Assembly (NCBI RefSeq): GCF_944393015.1
Contig: NZ_CALXYQ010000011.1
Coordinates: 1-64,000 of the forward strand
Reading direction: 5' to 3'
Source: an uncultured Brachyspira sp.
GTDB taxonomy: Bacteria; Spirochaetota; Brachyspiria; Brachyspirales; Brachyspiraceae
Length of the DNA: 64,000 nucleotides
Shown here: positions 17,282 to 28,176 of the stretch, one piece after another
Layout of the letters: the number at the start of each line of letters is the position of its first letter
Position numbering within the stretch: the first letter of the stretch is position 1
Translations under genes and position numbers: made by a program
The notes under the pieces: model-generated
Databases searched by the model: none
Told to the model about the DNA's origin: nothing
Seen by the model: only the letters and a program-made list of their open reading frames with translations

Positions 17282-19224
17282 ATGTTTAAGAAATTTGGTT
17301 TGCAATTTAGAATTAGCTTACTTATACTTTCAATTTTTTTCGCTATGATTATAGTTTCTAGTCTTGTAAATATAATTCTAGTTAATAATGCCAACAGAGC
17401 AAAATCTTTAAGTTATCTTAAAAAAACTGTAGAGGCGGAATCTTACAGAGGTCAGAATATATTAAAAATAGAATTTAATTATTTGAATGAATTAGCTTAT
17501 TCACTGGAAGATTTATATAATATAGGTATAAGGGATAGAAATACTTATATTAATGTAGTAAGCAATTATGTAAGAAAAGATGAGGCCAGTACAATTGCTA
17601 TGGGATTTTTATTGAATAAAGATCTTATAGATAATGATGCTGATTATACTAATAATGATTTTATAGGGATATAAAAGGACAATTCGGAGTATATCTTTCT
17701 AAAAATAACGGTAATGTAATACAGCAGAAAATTTTAGCCTCTGATTTGAATGCTGATTATTTTGTTATTTCAAAAAATACATTAAAATCATATATAACAC
17801 CTCTATATTCATATAATGTAGCTGGTAATAATATTCTAATATATACTTGGTCAATACCCGTTTTTGATAATAGCGGTAAAAATATAGGTGTAGTTATTGC
17901 TGATGTAACACCGCAAAGTATAAGTAAATCTATAGAAAAAATAAAACCTTATCCTGAAAGTAAAGTAATACTTTTCGATAGTGCTGGTAATTTAGTATAT
18001 AATGCAGGAAATTCAGATGGCATAGGAAAGAATGGTTATGATGTTTATGAATGGTATAAGACTTTAGGAATAATAGAAAAAGTACAGGCAGGACAGTCTT
18101 TAGATTTTGAGCATTTCACAACAGTATTTAATGAAGTTGGAACTTATGTTGTATCTCCTATACCTATGCTTGAAGGACATAATTGGGGAATAGAAATTCT
18201 TACTCCAAGCAGAGTTATACAGGCAGAAACAATGTATATTAGAAATACAATGATATTAATATTAGTATTTATATTAATTGTTTCTTTAATTATTACTCCT
18301 ATCATAATTAAGAAAAAAGTATCAAATATAATAATAGTTTTAGCTAAAGATTCTACAGGCGATTTAACTGTTGAAATACCTAAAGGATTCGAGAAAAGAA
18401 CTGATGAATGGGGAGATATAGCAAGAGGCTGGGATAAAGCCATGAGTAATTTTAATAATGTAATAAACACAGTAAAACATTCAGCAGAGCAGGTTTCTAC
18501 AGCGGCAAATGAAGTTTTGATAGGAAACAATGATTTATCTCAAAGAACAGAAACACAAGCATCTAGTTTGGAAGAGACAGCAGCATCTATGAATGAGATG
18601 GCTAGTGCTATAAAAGAATCAGCTGAGAGCGTTGCCCAAAGTACTTCTATGGTATCGGATGCTAAGGAATCTTTGAATAAAGCCGGAACGATAATAGAAG
18701 ATAGTGTAAACAAAATGAATGATGTTTATGAATCTAGTTCTAAAATAATGGATATTACTAAACTTATAGAGGGAATAGCTTTTCAAACTAATATATTAGC
18801 TTTAAATGCTTCAGTAGAGGCGGCACGTGCAGGCGAACAAGGACGAGGATTTGCTGTAGTAGCTAGTGAAGTAAGAAATCTTGCTCAGAATACTCAGGAG
18901 TCTGTAAAGAGTATTACTTCATTGATTACGGATAGTAATGATAAAATAAAATTAGCTGCTGCAAGTGTTCAGGAATCTCAAACTATTTTTAATGAAATAT
19001 TAGAAAAAATGGATAGAGCTTCTTCTATAATGGATAGAATCAATATTGCCGCTCAGGAACAGGAGAAGGGAATAGATCAGGTTAATATTGCAATCAGTAA
19101 TATGGATGCTTCCGTACAGAAAAATGCTGCTTTGGTATCGGAAGCTACTTCAGCATCAGAGTCTTTATTAAGTGAAGCCAATGATTTATTAAAAGCTATA
19201 TCATATTTCAATTTAAAAGATTAA
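17282..19224 (+). pseudogene. Chemoreceptor (MCP) with a single-base frameshift
   Basis: The first frame (17282-17674) holds the first membrane helix and the start of the periplasmic sensor. The second frame continues without loss through dCache-like WSIPVFDNSGKNIGV, the second membrane helix, HAMP and the full signalling domain to the C-terminal YFNLKD. The break is at GGG 17666-17668. Adding one G joins the frames as IGDIKGQFGVYLS, matching the paralogue's [12 protein letters not shown], and gives 647 residues against 649-650 for the intact copies. It is a recent pseudogene, a sequencing error, or a slipping site. It is first in an array of five paralogues. Confidence 0.85.
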
Positions 19225-19430
19225 TTAAAATATCATTTTCAGTTCATTATTAATTTTATATAAATAATGAACTGAAATTAAGATAAAATCATATTTCTAT
19301 ATTTTGTTTATAAATAAATTTTTTATAATTAAATTAATAGTATAAAATATTTTAATATTTTAATATTTTAACTGAAAATACACTAAACTATATTTTTAAT
19401 TTGAACAATAATAAATAATTTTTTTTATTA

Positions 19431-19458
19431 TTGAAATTGCAAATAAAAAATGTATAAT
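19431..19458 (+). promoter_or_regulatory. Promoter of the second chemoreceptor gene
   Basis: TTGAAA at 19431-19436 and TATAAT at 19453-19458 are 16 bp apart, 34 bp before the start. Confidence 0.55.
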
Positions 19459-19491
19459 ATATTTTGTAAAAAAAATTTATAGGTGTAATTT

Positions 19492-21444
19492 ATGGTTAAG
19501 AAATTTAGTCTTCAAATAAAAATTAGTTTAGCTATATTGATACCATTATTGATTATGATTATTATTTCAAATGCGGTAAATATCGCTTATGTAAAATCAG
19601 CTAGTAAAAAATTATCTTACAGAGTATTAGAGGAAAGTTCAAAAGGAGAAGCCGCTAAATTATTATCATATATGGAAGAAGATTTATATTCTCTTGTTGG
19701 ATTAGAAAGAGTTATAAGAGGATTATACAATGACAGTACTTTAAGCAGAGCATTTTATGAAAGACTTTTATATAGTTTTTTTGATGAACTTCCTAAAAAA
19801 GTTAATAGTTTGCTTATAATATTTGAACCTAATACAATAGGCAATGATTCAGATTATACAAATTCAGAAAAATATGGTCCTGCAAATGGACGTTTTAATT
19901 ATTATTTATCAAGAGATGATAGCTCTAAAATTCAAACCTCATATTTTGATACAAAAATTTTTCAAAATGACACATATAAAAAAACTTTAAGCACAGGAGA
20001 AACATATATATCTGATGTATATAAATCACCTGTCAATGATAAGGATTTATTTTATACCTGGGCTGTACCAATAAAAACATCAAATAGAGTTATAGGCGTA
20101 ATATGTTTGGAAGTGAATGTAAATTCTATTAGTGAATCATTATCTAAAATAAATCCATTTGAGGGATCAACAATCACATTGTTTGATAATGCTGGAACTA
20201 TAGCTTATGATAGTGATAAGGCAATTTATATATCTAAGACACTTGATGAAATATATCCATATTACAAGGAGCATGATGTATTTAATAAAATAATACGAGG
20301 AGAAAATTTATTATTTGAAAATTTTAGCGGAACATTAAAAAAATTTTATACATATTCATTTACTCCTGTAGAAATATCAAAAGGAAAATATTGGGGATTG
20401 AAAATTACTGCCCCTAATGATGTTATATTAAAAGATTCTAATATTATAAGAAATATAATGTTTATAATATCAGCATTAATAGTTGTCATAAGTGCTATAA
20501 TAGTTCCTTTAATAATAAAGAGAAAAGTAACAAAATTAATAGGATATACAGCAAGAGATATTACAAGAATATCTAATGGAGATATATCTTTTCATATTTC
20601 AAATGACTTTTTAAAATTGAATGATGAATGGGGAGATATTGCAAGAGGATTAGAAAATACTTTAAAAAATTTAGGAAATGTAGTTTCTACTGTAAAAAAA
20701 TCAGCAGAGCAGGTTTCTACAGCAGCAAATGAGGTTTTAGTAGGAAATAATGACTTATCTCAAAGAACAGAAACACAGGCATCTAGTTTGGAAGAGACAG
20801 CAGCATCTATGAATGAGATGGCTAGTGCTATAAAAGAATCAGCTGAAGGAGTATCACAAAGTACATCTATGGTAATGGATGTAAAAGAATGCGTAAATAA
20901 AGCTGGAGTAATAATAGAAGATAGTGTAAATAAAATGGATGCAGTTTATGAGTCTAGTTCTAAAATAATGGATATTACTAAACTTATAGAGGGAATAGCT
21001 TTTCAAACTAATATATTGGCTTTAAATGCTTCGGTAGAGGCGGCTAGAGCAGGGGATCAGGGACGCGGATTTGCAGTGGTAGCCAGTGAAGTAAGAAACC
21101 TTGCTCAAAATACTCAGGAATCAGTAAAAAATATTACTTCTTTAATAACAGACAGTAATAATAAGATAAAATTAGCAGCAAACAGCGTACAAGAATCACA
21201 AACTATATTCAATGAAATATTAGAAAAGATGGATAATGTTTCTAGTATAATGGACAAGATTAATACAGCTTCACAAGAACAGGAAAGAGGTATTGATCAA
21301 GTTAATACAGCCATTGATAATATGGATTCTTCTGTACAAAAAAATGCTGCTTTAGTATCTGAAGCTACTTCTGCTTCCGAATCTCTTCTCAGTGAGGCTA
21401 AAGATTTAATTAAGGCTATAGAATATTTTAAATTAAAGTCTTAA
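19492..21444 (+). CDS. Methyl-accepting chemotaxis protein, 650 aa
   Basis: One membrane helix (about 12-33), a periplasmic dCache-like sensor with [21 protein letters not shown], a second helix near 320-342, HAMP and a cytoplasmic signalling domain are visible. The hairpin tip reads [38 protein letters not shown], the CheA/CheW-binding region. The C-terminus ends AIEYFKLKS, shared by all five paralogues, rather than the NWETF pentapeptide of enteric receptors. It senses an unknown small molecule and controls CheA. It has its own promoter. The signalling half is nearly identical to that of the neighbours while the sensor differs. Confidence 0.95.
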   Translation: MVKKFSLQIKISLAILIPLLIMIIISNAVNIAYVKSASKKLSYRVLEESSKGEAAKLLSYMEEDLYSLVGLERVIRGLYNDSTLSRAFYERLLYSFFDELPKKVNSLLIIFEPNTIGNDSDYTNSEKYGPANGRFNYYLSRDDSSKIQTSYFDTKIFQNDTYKKTLSTGETYISDVYKSPVNDKDLFYTWAVPIKTSNRVIGVICLEVNVNSISESLSKINPFEGSTITLFDNAGTIAYDSDKAIYISKTLDEIYPYYKEHDVFNKIIRGENLLFENFSGTLKKFYTYSFTPVEISKGKYWGLKITAPNDVILKDSNIIRNIMFIISALIVVISAIIVPLIIKRKVTKLIGYTARDITRISNGDISFHISNDFLKLNDEWGDIARGLENTLKNLGNVVSTVKKSAEQVSTAANEVLVGNNDLSQRTETQASSLEETAASMNEMASAIKESAEGVSQSTSMVMDVKECVNKAGVIIEDSVNKMDAVYESSSKIMDITKLIEGIAFQTNILALNASVEAARAGDQGRGFAVVASEVRNLAQNTQESVKNITSLITDSNNKIKLAANSVQESQTIFNEILEKMDNVSSIMDKINTASQEQERGIDQVNTAIDNMDSSVQKNAALVSEATSASESLLSEAKDLIKAIEYFKLKS

Positions 21445-21493
21445 TTTGCATAATATTTTGCTTATAAAAAATTATTTAAATTGTTTTTTATAA

Positions 21494-21522
21494 TTGCAAT
21501 ATATATGTAAATTATGTATAAT
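21494..21522 (+). promoter_or_regulatory. Promoter of the third chemoreceptor gene
   Basis: TTGCAA at 21494-21499 and TATAAT at 21517-21522 are 17 bp apart. The untranslated leader to 21693 would be about 160 nt, unusually long here. Confidence 0.5.
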
Positions 21523-21549
21523 ATTTGCATAAAAATATTAGGGTTTTTT

Positions 21550-21630
21550 ATGTTGAGAGCTTATCTGATTGAAATATACATTGATACTATTATTGTTGAA
21601 TCATATAATCGAATTCTTATAAATTCCTAG
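21550..21630 (+). CDS. Possible 26-aa leader peptide in the long 5' leader
   Basis: An ATG at 21550 preceded by TAGGG opens 26 codons ending in TAG, entirely within the leader of the third receptor gene. There is no protein family to support it. It may be chance. Confidence 0.2.
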   Translation: MLRAYLIEIYIDTIIVESYNRILINS

Positions 21631-21692
21631 TTTTTATTATAGTTTTAGACATTATAAATGTAAAAGATTAATTTTATATAGAGGTTTTATTT

Positions 21693-23642
21693 ATGTTTAA
21701 AAGAGTAAGTCTTCAAGTAAAAATTAGTTTAATCATATTAATACCATTACTAATAATGCTAGCAATATCGAATATAGTGAACATTATTTATGTACAAAAT
21801 GCCAGCAGTAAATTGTCGTATCAAATATTGGAGGAAGTAGCCAAAGGAGAAGGAAATAAATTAACGGCTGTAGTTAAAGAAGATCTTTATCAAATAACTG
21901 GTCTGAAATATATAGTAGAAAATATGTATAATTCAGGAGTTACAGATAGAAATGCTTATGAAGCTGTAGCTAGAAATTTTTTTAGAGTTCTTCCTGATAC
22001 AGTAGTTGGAGTTATGTTGGCTTTTGAGCCTAATATAGTTGGTAATGATGTGGCATATAGTAATGTTTATCCTTTAACAAAAGGACAGCAAACTTATTAT
22101 ATATCAAGAACATCTGGAAATAATATTGAGGAACGGGCTTTATCTGCTGCTGATATAAATGCTGATTATTATAAAGAGCCTATATCAAAAGCTAGAGAGT
22201 ATTTATCTGGTATATATGACTTTGATCTTGGAAATAATGATGTAGTAAAAATGTATACTTGGGCAATACCTATAATGTATCAAAATAAGCCTATAGGTGT
22301 TATAACTACTGATATAAAAATAGAAACATTAAATCCTACTATGAAAAATATACAGCCTTTTGCAAATTCAGAAGGATTGTTATATGATCATTACGGCAAT
22401 GTACTTTATGATGCCGGAGAAACAGAAAATTTAGGTAAAAATATGTATGATTTATATGCTCATTACAAAGATTATAGTGTATTTGAGAAAGTATCAAGCG
22501 GCGGCACAGTATCATTTGAAAATTATACAGCTTATTATAAAGGAGATGCTACATATTATTTTGTTCCTTTAGAGGTATCAGCAGGACAATATTGGATACT
22601 TGAGATAATGGCTTCAAATAAAGATATTTTCAAAGAGAGTGATGTTATACGTATTGTTATGATAATTATATCTTTAATTATTATCATAATAGCATTTATA
22701 ATGATTCCTATTATAATTAAAAGTAAAGTTGTGAATGTAATAATCTCTTTATCTAAAGATATGCAGAAAATTGCTAAAGGAGATATATCTTTTAAAATAT
22801 CTAAACAATTTCTTAATATGAATGATGAGTGGGGAGATATAGCTAATAGTTTAGATAGTATAATTAATAATTTAAATAAAGTTGTAAAGACAGTAAAAAA
22901 TGCTGCCGAAAGAGTTTCTATAGAAGCAAACCAAGTTTTGGAAGGTAATAATGACTTAGCACAAAGAACTGAGTCGCAGGCTTCTAGCTTGGAAGAAACA
23001 GCAGCATCTATGAATGAGATGGCTAGTGCTATAAAAGAATCAGCAGAAAGTGTTGCACAAAGCACTTCTATGGTATCAGATGCTAAGGAATCTTTGAATA
23101 AGGCTGGTGCTATAGTAGAAGATAGTGTAAATAAGATGAATGATGTATATGAAGCTAGTACCAAAATAATGGATATTACTAAACTTATAGAGGGAATAGC
23201 TTTTCAAACTAATATATTGGCTTTAAATGCTTCAGTAGAGGCAGCTAGAGCAGGCGAACAAGGACGCGGATTTGCTGTAGTAGCTAGTGAAGTAAGAAAC
23301 CTTGCTCAAAATACTCAGGAATCTGTAAAAAGTATCACTGCTTTAATAGCTGATAGTAATGAAAAAACAAATTTGGCTTCTGAGAGTGTAAGAGAATCTA
23401 AAGAAATATTTGAAGATATATCTGTAAAGATGGATAGTGCTTCTAATATAATGGATAGAATTAATGTAGCTTCTCAGGAACAGCAGAAAGGAATAGAGCA
23501 GGTAGATTCTGCCATTACAAATATGGATTCTTCAGTACAAAAAAATGCCGCTTTAGTAGAAGAGGCTACAGCTGCTTCTCAGGCTCTGCTTAATGAAGCT
23601 AATGAACTTATAGATGTTATAGGATATTTTAAATTACAATAA
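21693..23642 (+). CDS. Methyl-accepting chemotaxis protein, 649 aa
   Basis: The architecture is the same as in the previous receptor: N-terminal helix, dCache-like sensor with [21 protein letters not shown], second helix at about 325-347, HAMP and a full signalling domain. The C-terminus is VIGYFKLQ. The sensor differs clearly from its neighbour, so it probably binds a different ligand. The central signalling segment ([19 protein letters not shown] and flanks) is nearly the same at DNA level. It is 20 bp upstream of the next paralogue, so the two are likely co-transcribed. Confidence 0.95.
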   Translation: MFKRVSLQVKISLIILIPLLIMLAISNIVNIIYVQNASSKLSYQILEEVAKGEGNKLTAVVKEDLYQITGLKYIVENMYNSGVTDRNAYEAVARNFFRVLPDTVVGVMLAFEPNIVGNDVAYSNVYPLTKGQQTYYISRTSGNNIEERALSAADINADYYKEPISKAREYLSGIYDFDLGNNDVVKMYTWAIPIMYQNKPIGVITTDIKIETLNPTMKNIQPFANSEGLLYDHYGNVLYDAGETENLGKNMYDLYAHYKDYSVFEKVSSGGTVSFENYTAYYKGDATYYFVPLEVSAGQYWILEIMASNKDIFKESDVIRIVMIIISLIIIIIAFIMIPIIIKSKVVNVIISLSKDMQKIAKGDISFKISKQFLNMNDEWGDIANSLDSIINNLNKVVKTVKNAAERVSIEANQVLEGNNDLAQRTESQASSLEETAASMNEMASAIKESAESVAQSTSMVSDAKESLNKAGAIVEDSVNKMNDVYEASTKIMDITKLIEGIAFQTNILALNASVEAARAGEQGRGFAVVASEVRNLAQNTQESVKSITALIADSNEKTNLASESVRESKEIFEDISVKMDSASNIMDRINVASQEQQKGIEQVDSAITNMDSSVQKNAALVEEATAASQALLNEANELIDVIGYFKLQ

Positions 23643-23662
23643 GAGGAAAGACTGCGGATATA

Positions 23663-25063
23663 ATGAACAATAAAGTAAGTATAAATATTAAAATAAGTTT
23701 ATTAATTTTAATGCCTATTGTAGCAATAATATTACTATTTGGGATTATCAATACAATATATACATATAAAATGACAAAGGAAATGACGCTATTTATAATA
23801 TCTCAAATGGCTGAAAAAGAGATATATGAAATAGAAAATATAATTGATGTTGAATTAAATTACCTAAATAATATAAAATATTCTGTAGAAAATTTATATA
23901 GCTATGATGTTAGAAAAAGAGAATCGTATGAAGATTTAATGAATAGGTTTGCTCATGAAATGAGTACTAATGCAGCATCAGTATCTTTAATATTTTTTAC
24001 TAATGTTATTGATAATGACAGTATGTATATTAATAATCCTCTTTATCATGATATTAATGGACGATTAGGAATATCTTTAGTTAAAGATGGTGAAAGTAAT
24101 ATATCTAGAATTAGTTTAAGGGCATCTGATTTAGAATATACTTATTTGAATACAACTATAACAAGCAGAAAACCTTATATTACAACTTTAAATTATTATC
24201 CTGTACAAGGAAAATATAAACCTATGTATACATATTCAATACCAATATTTTCTAAGGATAATGAAATGATTGGGGTGTCTTCTTTGAATTTATCTTTAGA
24301 TAATATTATATTTTATGAAGATACAAATGGATTTACAATATCTTTATTTAATGAAAATGGTAATATAATGTACTGTACAACAGATATATACAGCATAGGA
24401 GAAAATATTACTAATTTATCAGATGTATATGAAAGCAGTGATTTAGAAAATACCATATATTCTAACAATACTGTTTGGAAAGAATCATATAATAAAAAAA
24501 CTTCGAGTAAATATTATAATCTTTTTACACCTTTGCATGTTTTTGATGATGTATATTGGGGAATAGAATTAGCTGTTGATAGTAAAGCAGAGTTTTTTAA
24601 TAATTATCAAATTATGATAATGATGTGGATTATTATAGCAGTGATAATTATTTCTATATTTATTATTGTTCCATTTATCATTAATAAAAAACTATTATCT
24701 GTAATGAATAATTTAAATGATAATATTACAAAAATAAAGGAAGGCGATATATCTTGGAGGGTTTCTGCAAACTATTTAAAGATGAATGATGAAATTGGAG
24801 ATATGAGCAGAGAAATTAATGATACAGTTGTATATTTGAATGATTTAATTAATTCTGTAAAAGGAACTGCCAATAAAATTTCTGAAGACTCAAATAATAT
24901 ATATGAGATTGTAGATAAAATAAATGACTGCTGCAATAATAATGAAATGGATCAAAATAAGAATTCCAATCTTGTAAATAATGTAAATAAAAATTTAAAA
25001 TCTCTATTAGAAGAGTCAAGGGAATTGCAAAAAATAATAAAATATTTTAAACTAAAAGAATAG
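23663..25063 (+). CDS. Receptor-like protein: sensor and HAMP without the MCP signalling domain, 466 aa
   Basis: The first 350 residues match the receptor paralogues: N-terminal helix, dCache-like sensor with MYTYSIPIFSKDNEMIGVSSL, second helix and HAMP. After the NSVKGTANKISEDSNNI segment the protein jumps to LVNNVNKNLKSLLEESRELQKIIKYFKLKE, which aligns with the last 35 residues of the full receptors. About 185 residues holding the CheA/CheW hairpin are missing and the frame is intact. It cannot signal like a normal receptor. It could form mixed arrays, bind ligand, or be an early stage of decay. It is co-oriented with and close to the neighbours on both sides. Confidence 0.88.
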   Translation: MNNKVSINIKISLLILMPIVAIILLFGIINTIYTYKMTKEMTLFIISQMAEKEIYEIENIIDVELNYLNNIKYSVENLYSYDVRKRESYEDLMNRFAHEMSTNAASVSLIFFTNVIDNDSMYINNPLYHDINGRLGISLVKDGESNISRISLRASDLEYTYLNTTITSRKPYITTLNYYPVQGKYKPMYTYSIPIFSKDNEMIGVSSLNLSLDNIIFYEDTNGFTISLFNENGNIMYCTTDIYSIGENITNLSDVYESSDLENTIYSNNTVWKESYNKKTSSKYYNLFTPLHVFDDVYWGIELAVDSKAEFFNNYQIMIMMWIIIAVIIISIFIIVPFIINKKLLSVMNNLNDNITKIKEGDISWRVSANYLKMNDEIGDMSREINDTVVYLNDLINSVKGTANKISEDSNNIYEIVDKINDCCNNNEMDQNKNSNLVNNVNKNLKSLLEESRELQKIIKYFKLKE

Positions 25064-25103
25064 AAGTATAAAAATTATTATTTAACTTAAATATTATAAG
25101 ATT

Positions 25104-26450
25104 ATGAGTTGTAGAAATTGTTTAAATATAAAAGTAAGTTTATTTATTATTATACCTATAATAATTATAATAATGTCAGCAGGTATTTTGACTATTTTGC
25201 ATACCTATAATATTTCCAGAGATATGTCTTTAGTAACAATCGATCAAATATCTGAAGTTCAATTATTAAATATGAGAGATTTAATCAATAATGAATTAAA
25301 TTTCATGAAAGGTATAAAATTTGTTTCTGAAGAATTATACTGCAGTAATATAAGAGATAGAAAAATATATGAAAATGTTATGTGTAAATTTTCAAAGAAA
25401 ATAAGTGAAAATGCTGAAGCGGTTTTTTTGCTTTTTCTTCCAAATGCAATTGATAATGATAATGCATATAAGAATGATAGTTGGTATAAAAATATAAACG
25501 GACGATTTGGTATATATATGGGTAAAGATAAAGACGGCAATATATCAAGACTTGGTACTGAAAATTTGCAATTAAAGTTATCATTTATTGAAGATACAAT
25601 AGAAAAAAATAATATGTACATAACTCCTATATATAGTGTTCAGATGCAAAATAGGTATAAGCAAGTACAAACATGTTTAATGCCTATATATTCCAATAAT
25701 GATGAAATTATAGGTGTAATTGGTTTAGATGTGAGTTCTGATAGTATGAATTTTGATGATGGAAAGGATATATCTGCCACTTTATTCGATGAAAATGGAA
25801 ATATCATTTACTGCAATACAGATAGTGAAATTATAGGTGAAAATTTTACTAATTTATATCATCCTTATGATAATCATAATATACTAAATATGATAAACTC
25901 TAATGAAAGTTTAATAGTAGAAAAATATAATGTAAAAAAATCTAATAGGTATTTTTATATTGTAAAGCCTATAAATCTATTTGATGATGTATATTGGGGA
26001 ATTGAAGTTGCTATACCGTCAATTATGGTATTAAAAAATAATTATAAAATTTCCGTAATGATTGGTATCATGATTTCTATCATAATTATTTTAATTATTA
26101 TAATAGTACCTAATATTATAAACAAGAAGGTAATACCAGTAATAAATTTCTTTAATAAAAACAAATCTAAAACAAAATCGGATAATATAGATAATATAAA
26201 ATCAGATGATGTTATTATAGATACGGATGTCAATCAGGATAATACTATAAAATATTTGAATTCTGTTATTAATGCTTTAAAAGGTAAAACTTACAAAGTA
26301 TCTGATGATTCTATGTCAAAAAAATCAAATGATCATAAGTCAAATAATGATTCTAAATTTGTGAAAGGGGCTTCTGAAAACTCTAAATCTATTAATGAAG
26401 AATCTGAAGAATTAAAGAATATAATAGAATATTTTAAACTAATAAAATAA
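25104..26450 (+). CDS. Second receptor-like protein without signalling domain, 448 aa
   Basis: The sensor half (helix, dCache-like fold with LMPIYSNNDEIIGVIGLDV, second helix) resembles the preceding gene most closely. HAMP is no longer recognisable and is replaced by a Lys/Asp/Ser-rich linker (about 350-420). The protein still ends in NEESEELKNIIEYFKLIK, the paralogue tail. The loss has gone further than in the previous gene, yet the frame is open over 448 codons. It lies 40 bp after the previous gene. Its ligand is unknown. Confidence 0.85.
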   Translation: MSCRNCLNIKVSLFIIIPIIIIIMSAGILTILHTYNISRDMSLVTIDQISEVQLLNMRDLINNELNFMKGIKFVSEELYCSNIRDRKIYENVMCKFSKKISENAEAVFLLFLPNAIDNDNAYKNDSWYKNINGRFGIYMGKDKDGNISRLGTENLQLKLSFIEDTIEKNNMYITPIYSVQMQNRYKQVQTCLMPIYSNNDEIIGVIGLDVSSDSMNFDDGKDISATLFDENGNIIYCNTDSEIIGENFTNLYHPYDNHNILNMINSNESLIVEKYNVKKSNRYFYIVKPINLFDDVYWGIEVAIPSIMVLKNNYKISVMIGIMISIIIILIIIIVPNIINKKVIPVINFFNKNKSKTKSDNIDNIKSDDVIIDTDVNQDNTIKYLNSVINALKGKTYKVSDDSMSKKSNDHKSNNDSKFVKGASENSKSINEESEELKNIIEYFKLIK

Positions 26451-26456
26451 TATTAT

Positions 26457-26485
26457 TTGACATTATATGTTATAAAATATATACT
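26457..26485 (+). promoter_or_regulatory. Promoter of the first oligopeptide-binding lipoprotein
   Basis: Consensus TTGACA at 26457-26462 and TATACT at 26480-26485 are 17 bp apart. The TTG that could extend the reading frame is this -35 box, which argues for the start at 26517. Confidence 0.6.
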
Positions 26486-26516
26486 TAATTTAACTAAATA
26501 TCATTTGGATAATAAA

Positions 26517-28145
26517 ATGTTTAAAAAATTTTATATTTTCATAATTATTTTAATGTCTTTAACTATATCATGCACAAAAATAGAGGAAACTATTACTCAT
26601 ACACCTCCTCAAGGTAAATATTTCTCATTAGTCATAAATATAGGTCAGGAACCGCATACTATGGATCCTAGTATCAATGTAACAGGAGATAGTTTAATAT
26701 ATTTAAATCATATATTTGAAGGTTTAGTAGGTAAAGATAAAGACGGTAAAATAATACCTGCCGCTGCTAAAAGCTGGGCTATAAGTGCTGACGGACTTGT
26801 ATATACATTTAATTTAAGACAAGATGCTTATTGGTCTGATGGTAATCCTGTTTTAGCTAAAGATTTTGTTTATTCTTTTAGGAGATTATTTGATCCTAAT
26901 ACTAAAAGTAAATTTGCATATCAATATGATGTTATAAATAATTCTAAAAATATTCTTGATGGAGAAATTGAAACAAAATATTTAGGTGTAGAAGCTATAG
27001 ATGATTATACATTAGAAATTGTTTTGGATAGACCATTAACTTATTTTCTTGAAATTTTATCCTATCCTACATTTTATCCTTTGAGAGAAGATATTATAAG
27101 ACTATATGAGACTAATTGGACAGAAAAAGCAGAAACTTTTATTGGTAACGGACCTTTTAAAGTTGTAGAGAGAAAAATAGATGATGTTCTTATTATGGAG
27201 AAAAATGAATTCTATTGGAATAATAAAGAAGTTATACCAAGCAGATTAGAGTTTGTAATGAAAAATGATAATCAATATTCTTTAAGTGCTTTGAAAAGCG
27301 GACAGCTTCATTTCTCAAGACATTTTCCATTAGAGCATATAGCTTTATTGCAAAGAGGCGGATATATACATAATGTACCTAGAATATCAACATATTTTTA
27401 TTTTTTAAACACTACTAATAAAACATTATGTGATATAAATGTAAGAAAGGCATTATCTCTTGCAATTGACAGAAACTATATAGTTGAAAGTGTTACAAAA
27501 AACGGAGAAAGACCTGCTACAGCTTTTGTACCTTATGGCATACCTTGTTTCTTTGGAGATTTCAGAGAAAATGGCGGTGATTATATAGATATAGATAAAA
27601 AAAATTATGAAAATAATATTAGAGAAGCAAAAAGACTTATGATTCTTGCGGGCTATCCTAATGGAAATGGTTTTCCTGTATTGACTTTAAAAACTACTTA
27701 CGGAATGCATAGAAAAATATTTGAAGCTATACAAAAGATGTGGAAAGATAATTTAGGTATTGATGTAAATATAGAAGAATTAGAATCATCAGATTTATTC
27801 ACTCAAAGATTTGATAAAAATTTTGAAATGGCAAGCGGCGGATGGAATGGAGATTTTAATGACCCTATTAATTTTCTTTCAGTATTTTTAAGCACATCTC
27901 CAAATAATAATAGTCTTTATACTAATAAAAGATATGATGATTTGATAAAAACAGCTACATTAATTACAGATTCATCTCATAGAATGATGACCATGCATAA
28001 AGCTGAAGAATTATTAATAGCTGATATGGCAATGATACCTATATATTTCTCAAGCGAGCCTATATTAGTATCACCTAAATTGAAAGGTGTTTTATATGAT
28101 TCTATGGGACAGCATAGTTTTATGAAAGCATATTTAGAAGATTAA
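26517..28145 (+). CDS. OppA-type oligopeptide-binding lipoprotein, 542 aa
   Basis: The start at 26517 gives a signal peptide ending in a lipobox (LTISC), so the protein is anchored in the membrane as the binding component of a peptide ABC transporter. Family 5 solute-binding features include EPHTMDPSINVTGD, FEGLVGKDKDGKI, LRQDAYWSDGNPVLAKDFVYS and VRKALSLAIDRNYIVE. It is followed 31 bp later by a clear paralogue. No oppB, C, D or F genes lie in the window, so both proteins must use a transporter encoded elsewhere, or act as peptide chemosensor partners of the upstream receptors. Confidence 0.92.
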   Translation: MFKKFYIFIIILMSLTISCTKIEETITHTPPQGKYFSLVINIGQEPHTMDPSINVTGDSLIYLNHIFEGLVGKDKDGKIIPAAAKSWAISADGLVYTFNLRQDAYWSDGNPVLAKDFVYSFRRLFDPNTKSKFAYQYDVINNSKNILDGEIETKYLGVEAIDDYTLEIVLDRPLTYFLEILSYPTFYPLREDIIRLYETNWTEKAETFIGNGPFKVVERKIDDVLIMEKNEFYWNNKEVIPSRLEFVMKNDNQYSLSALKSGQLHFSRHFPLEHIALLQRGGYIHNVPRISTYFYFLNTTNKTLCDINVRKALSLAIDRNYIVESVTKNGERPATAFVPYGIPCFFGDFRENGGDYIDIDKKNYENNIREAKRLMILAGYPNGNGFPVLTLKTTYGMHRKIFEAIQKMWKDNLGIDVNIEELESSDLFTQRFDKNFEMASGGWNGDFNDPINFLSVFLSTSPNNNSLYTNKRYDDLIKTATLITDSSHRMMTMHKAEELLIADMAMIPIYFSSEPILVSPKLKGVLYDSMGQHSFMKAYLED

Positions 28146-28176
28146 TTTTATATATAATGTTAGGAGTTAATTATAA

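Noticed and set aside
17650-17680. Programmed -1 ribosomal frameshift in the chemoreceptor
   Set aside because: The site ATA-GGG-ATA-TAA has no X-XXY-YYZ slippery heptamer and no strong downstream structure was seen.
26457-26516. Upstream TTG start for the first oligopeptide-binding protein
   Set aside because: The TTG is the -35 box of a TTGACA-N17-TATACT promoter, and the added residues would displace the signal peptide.
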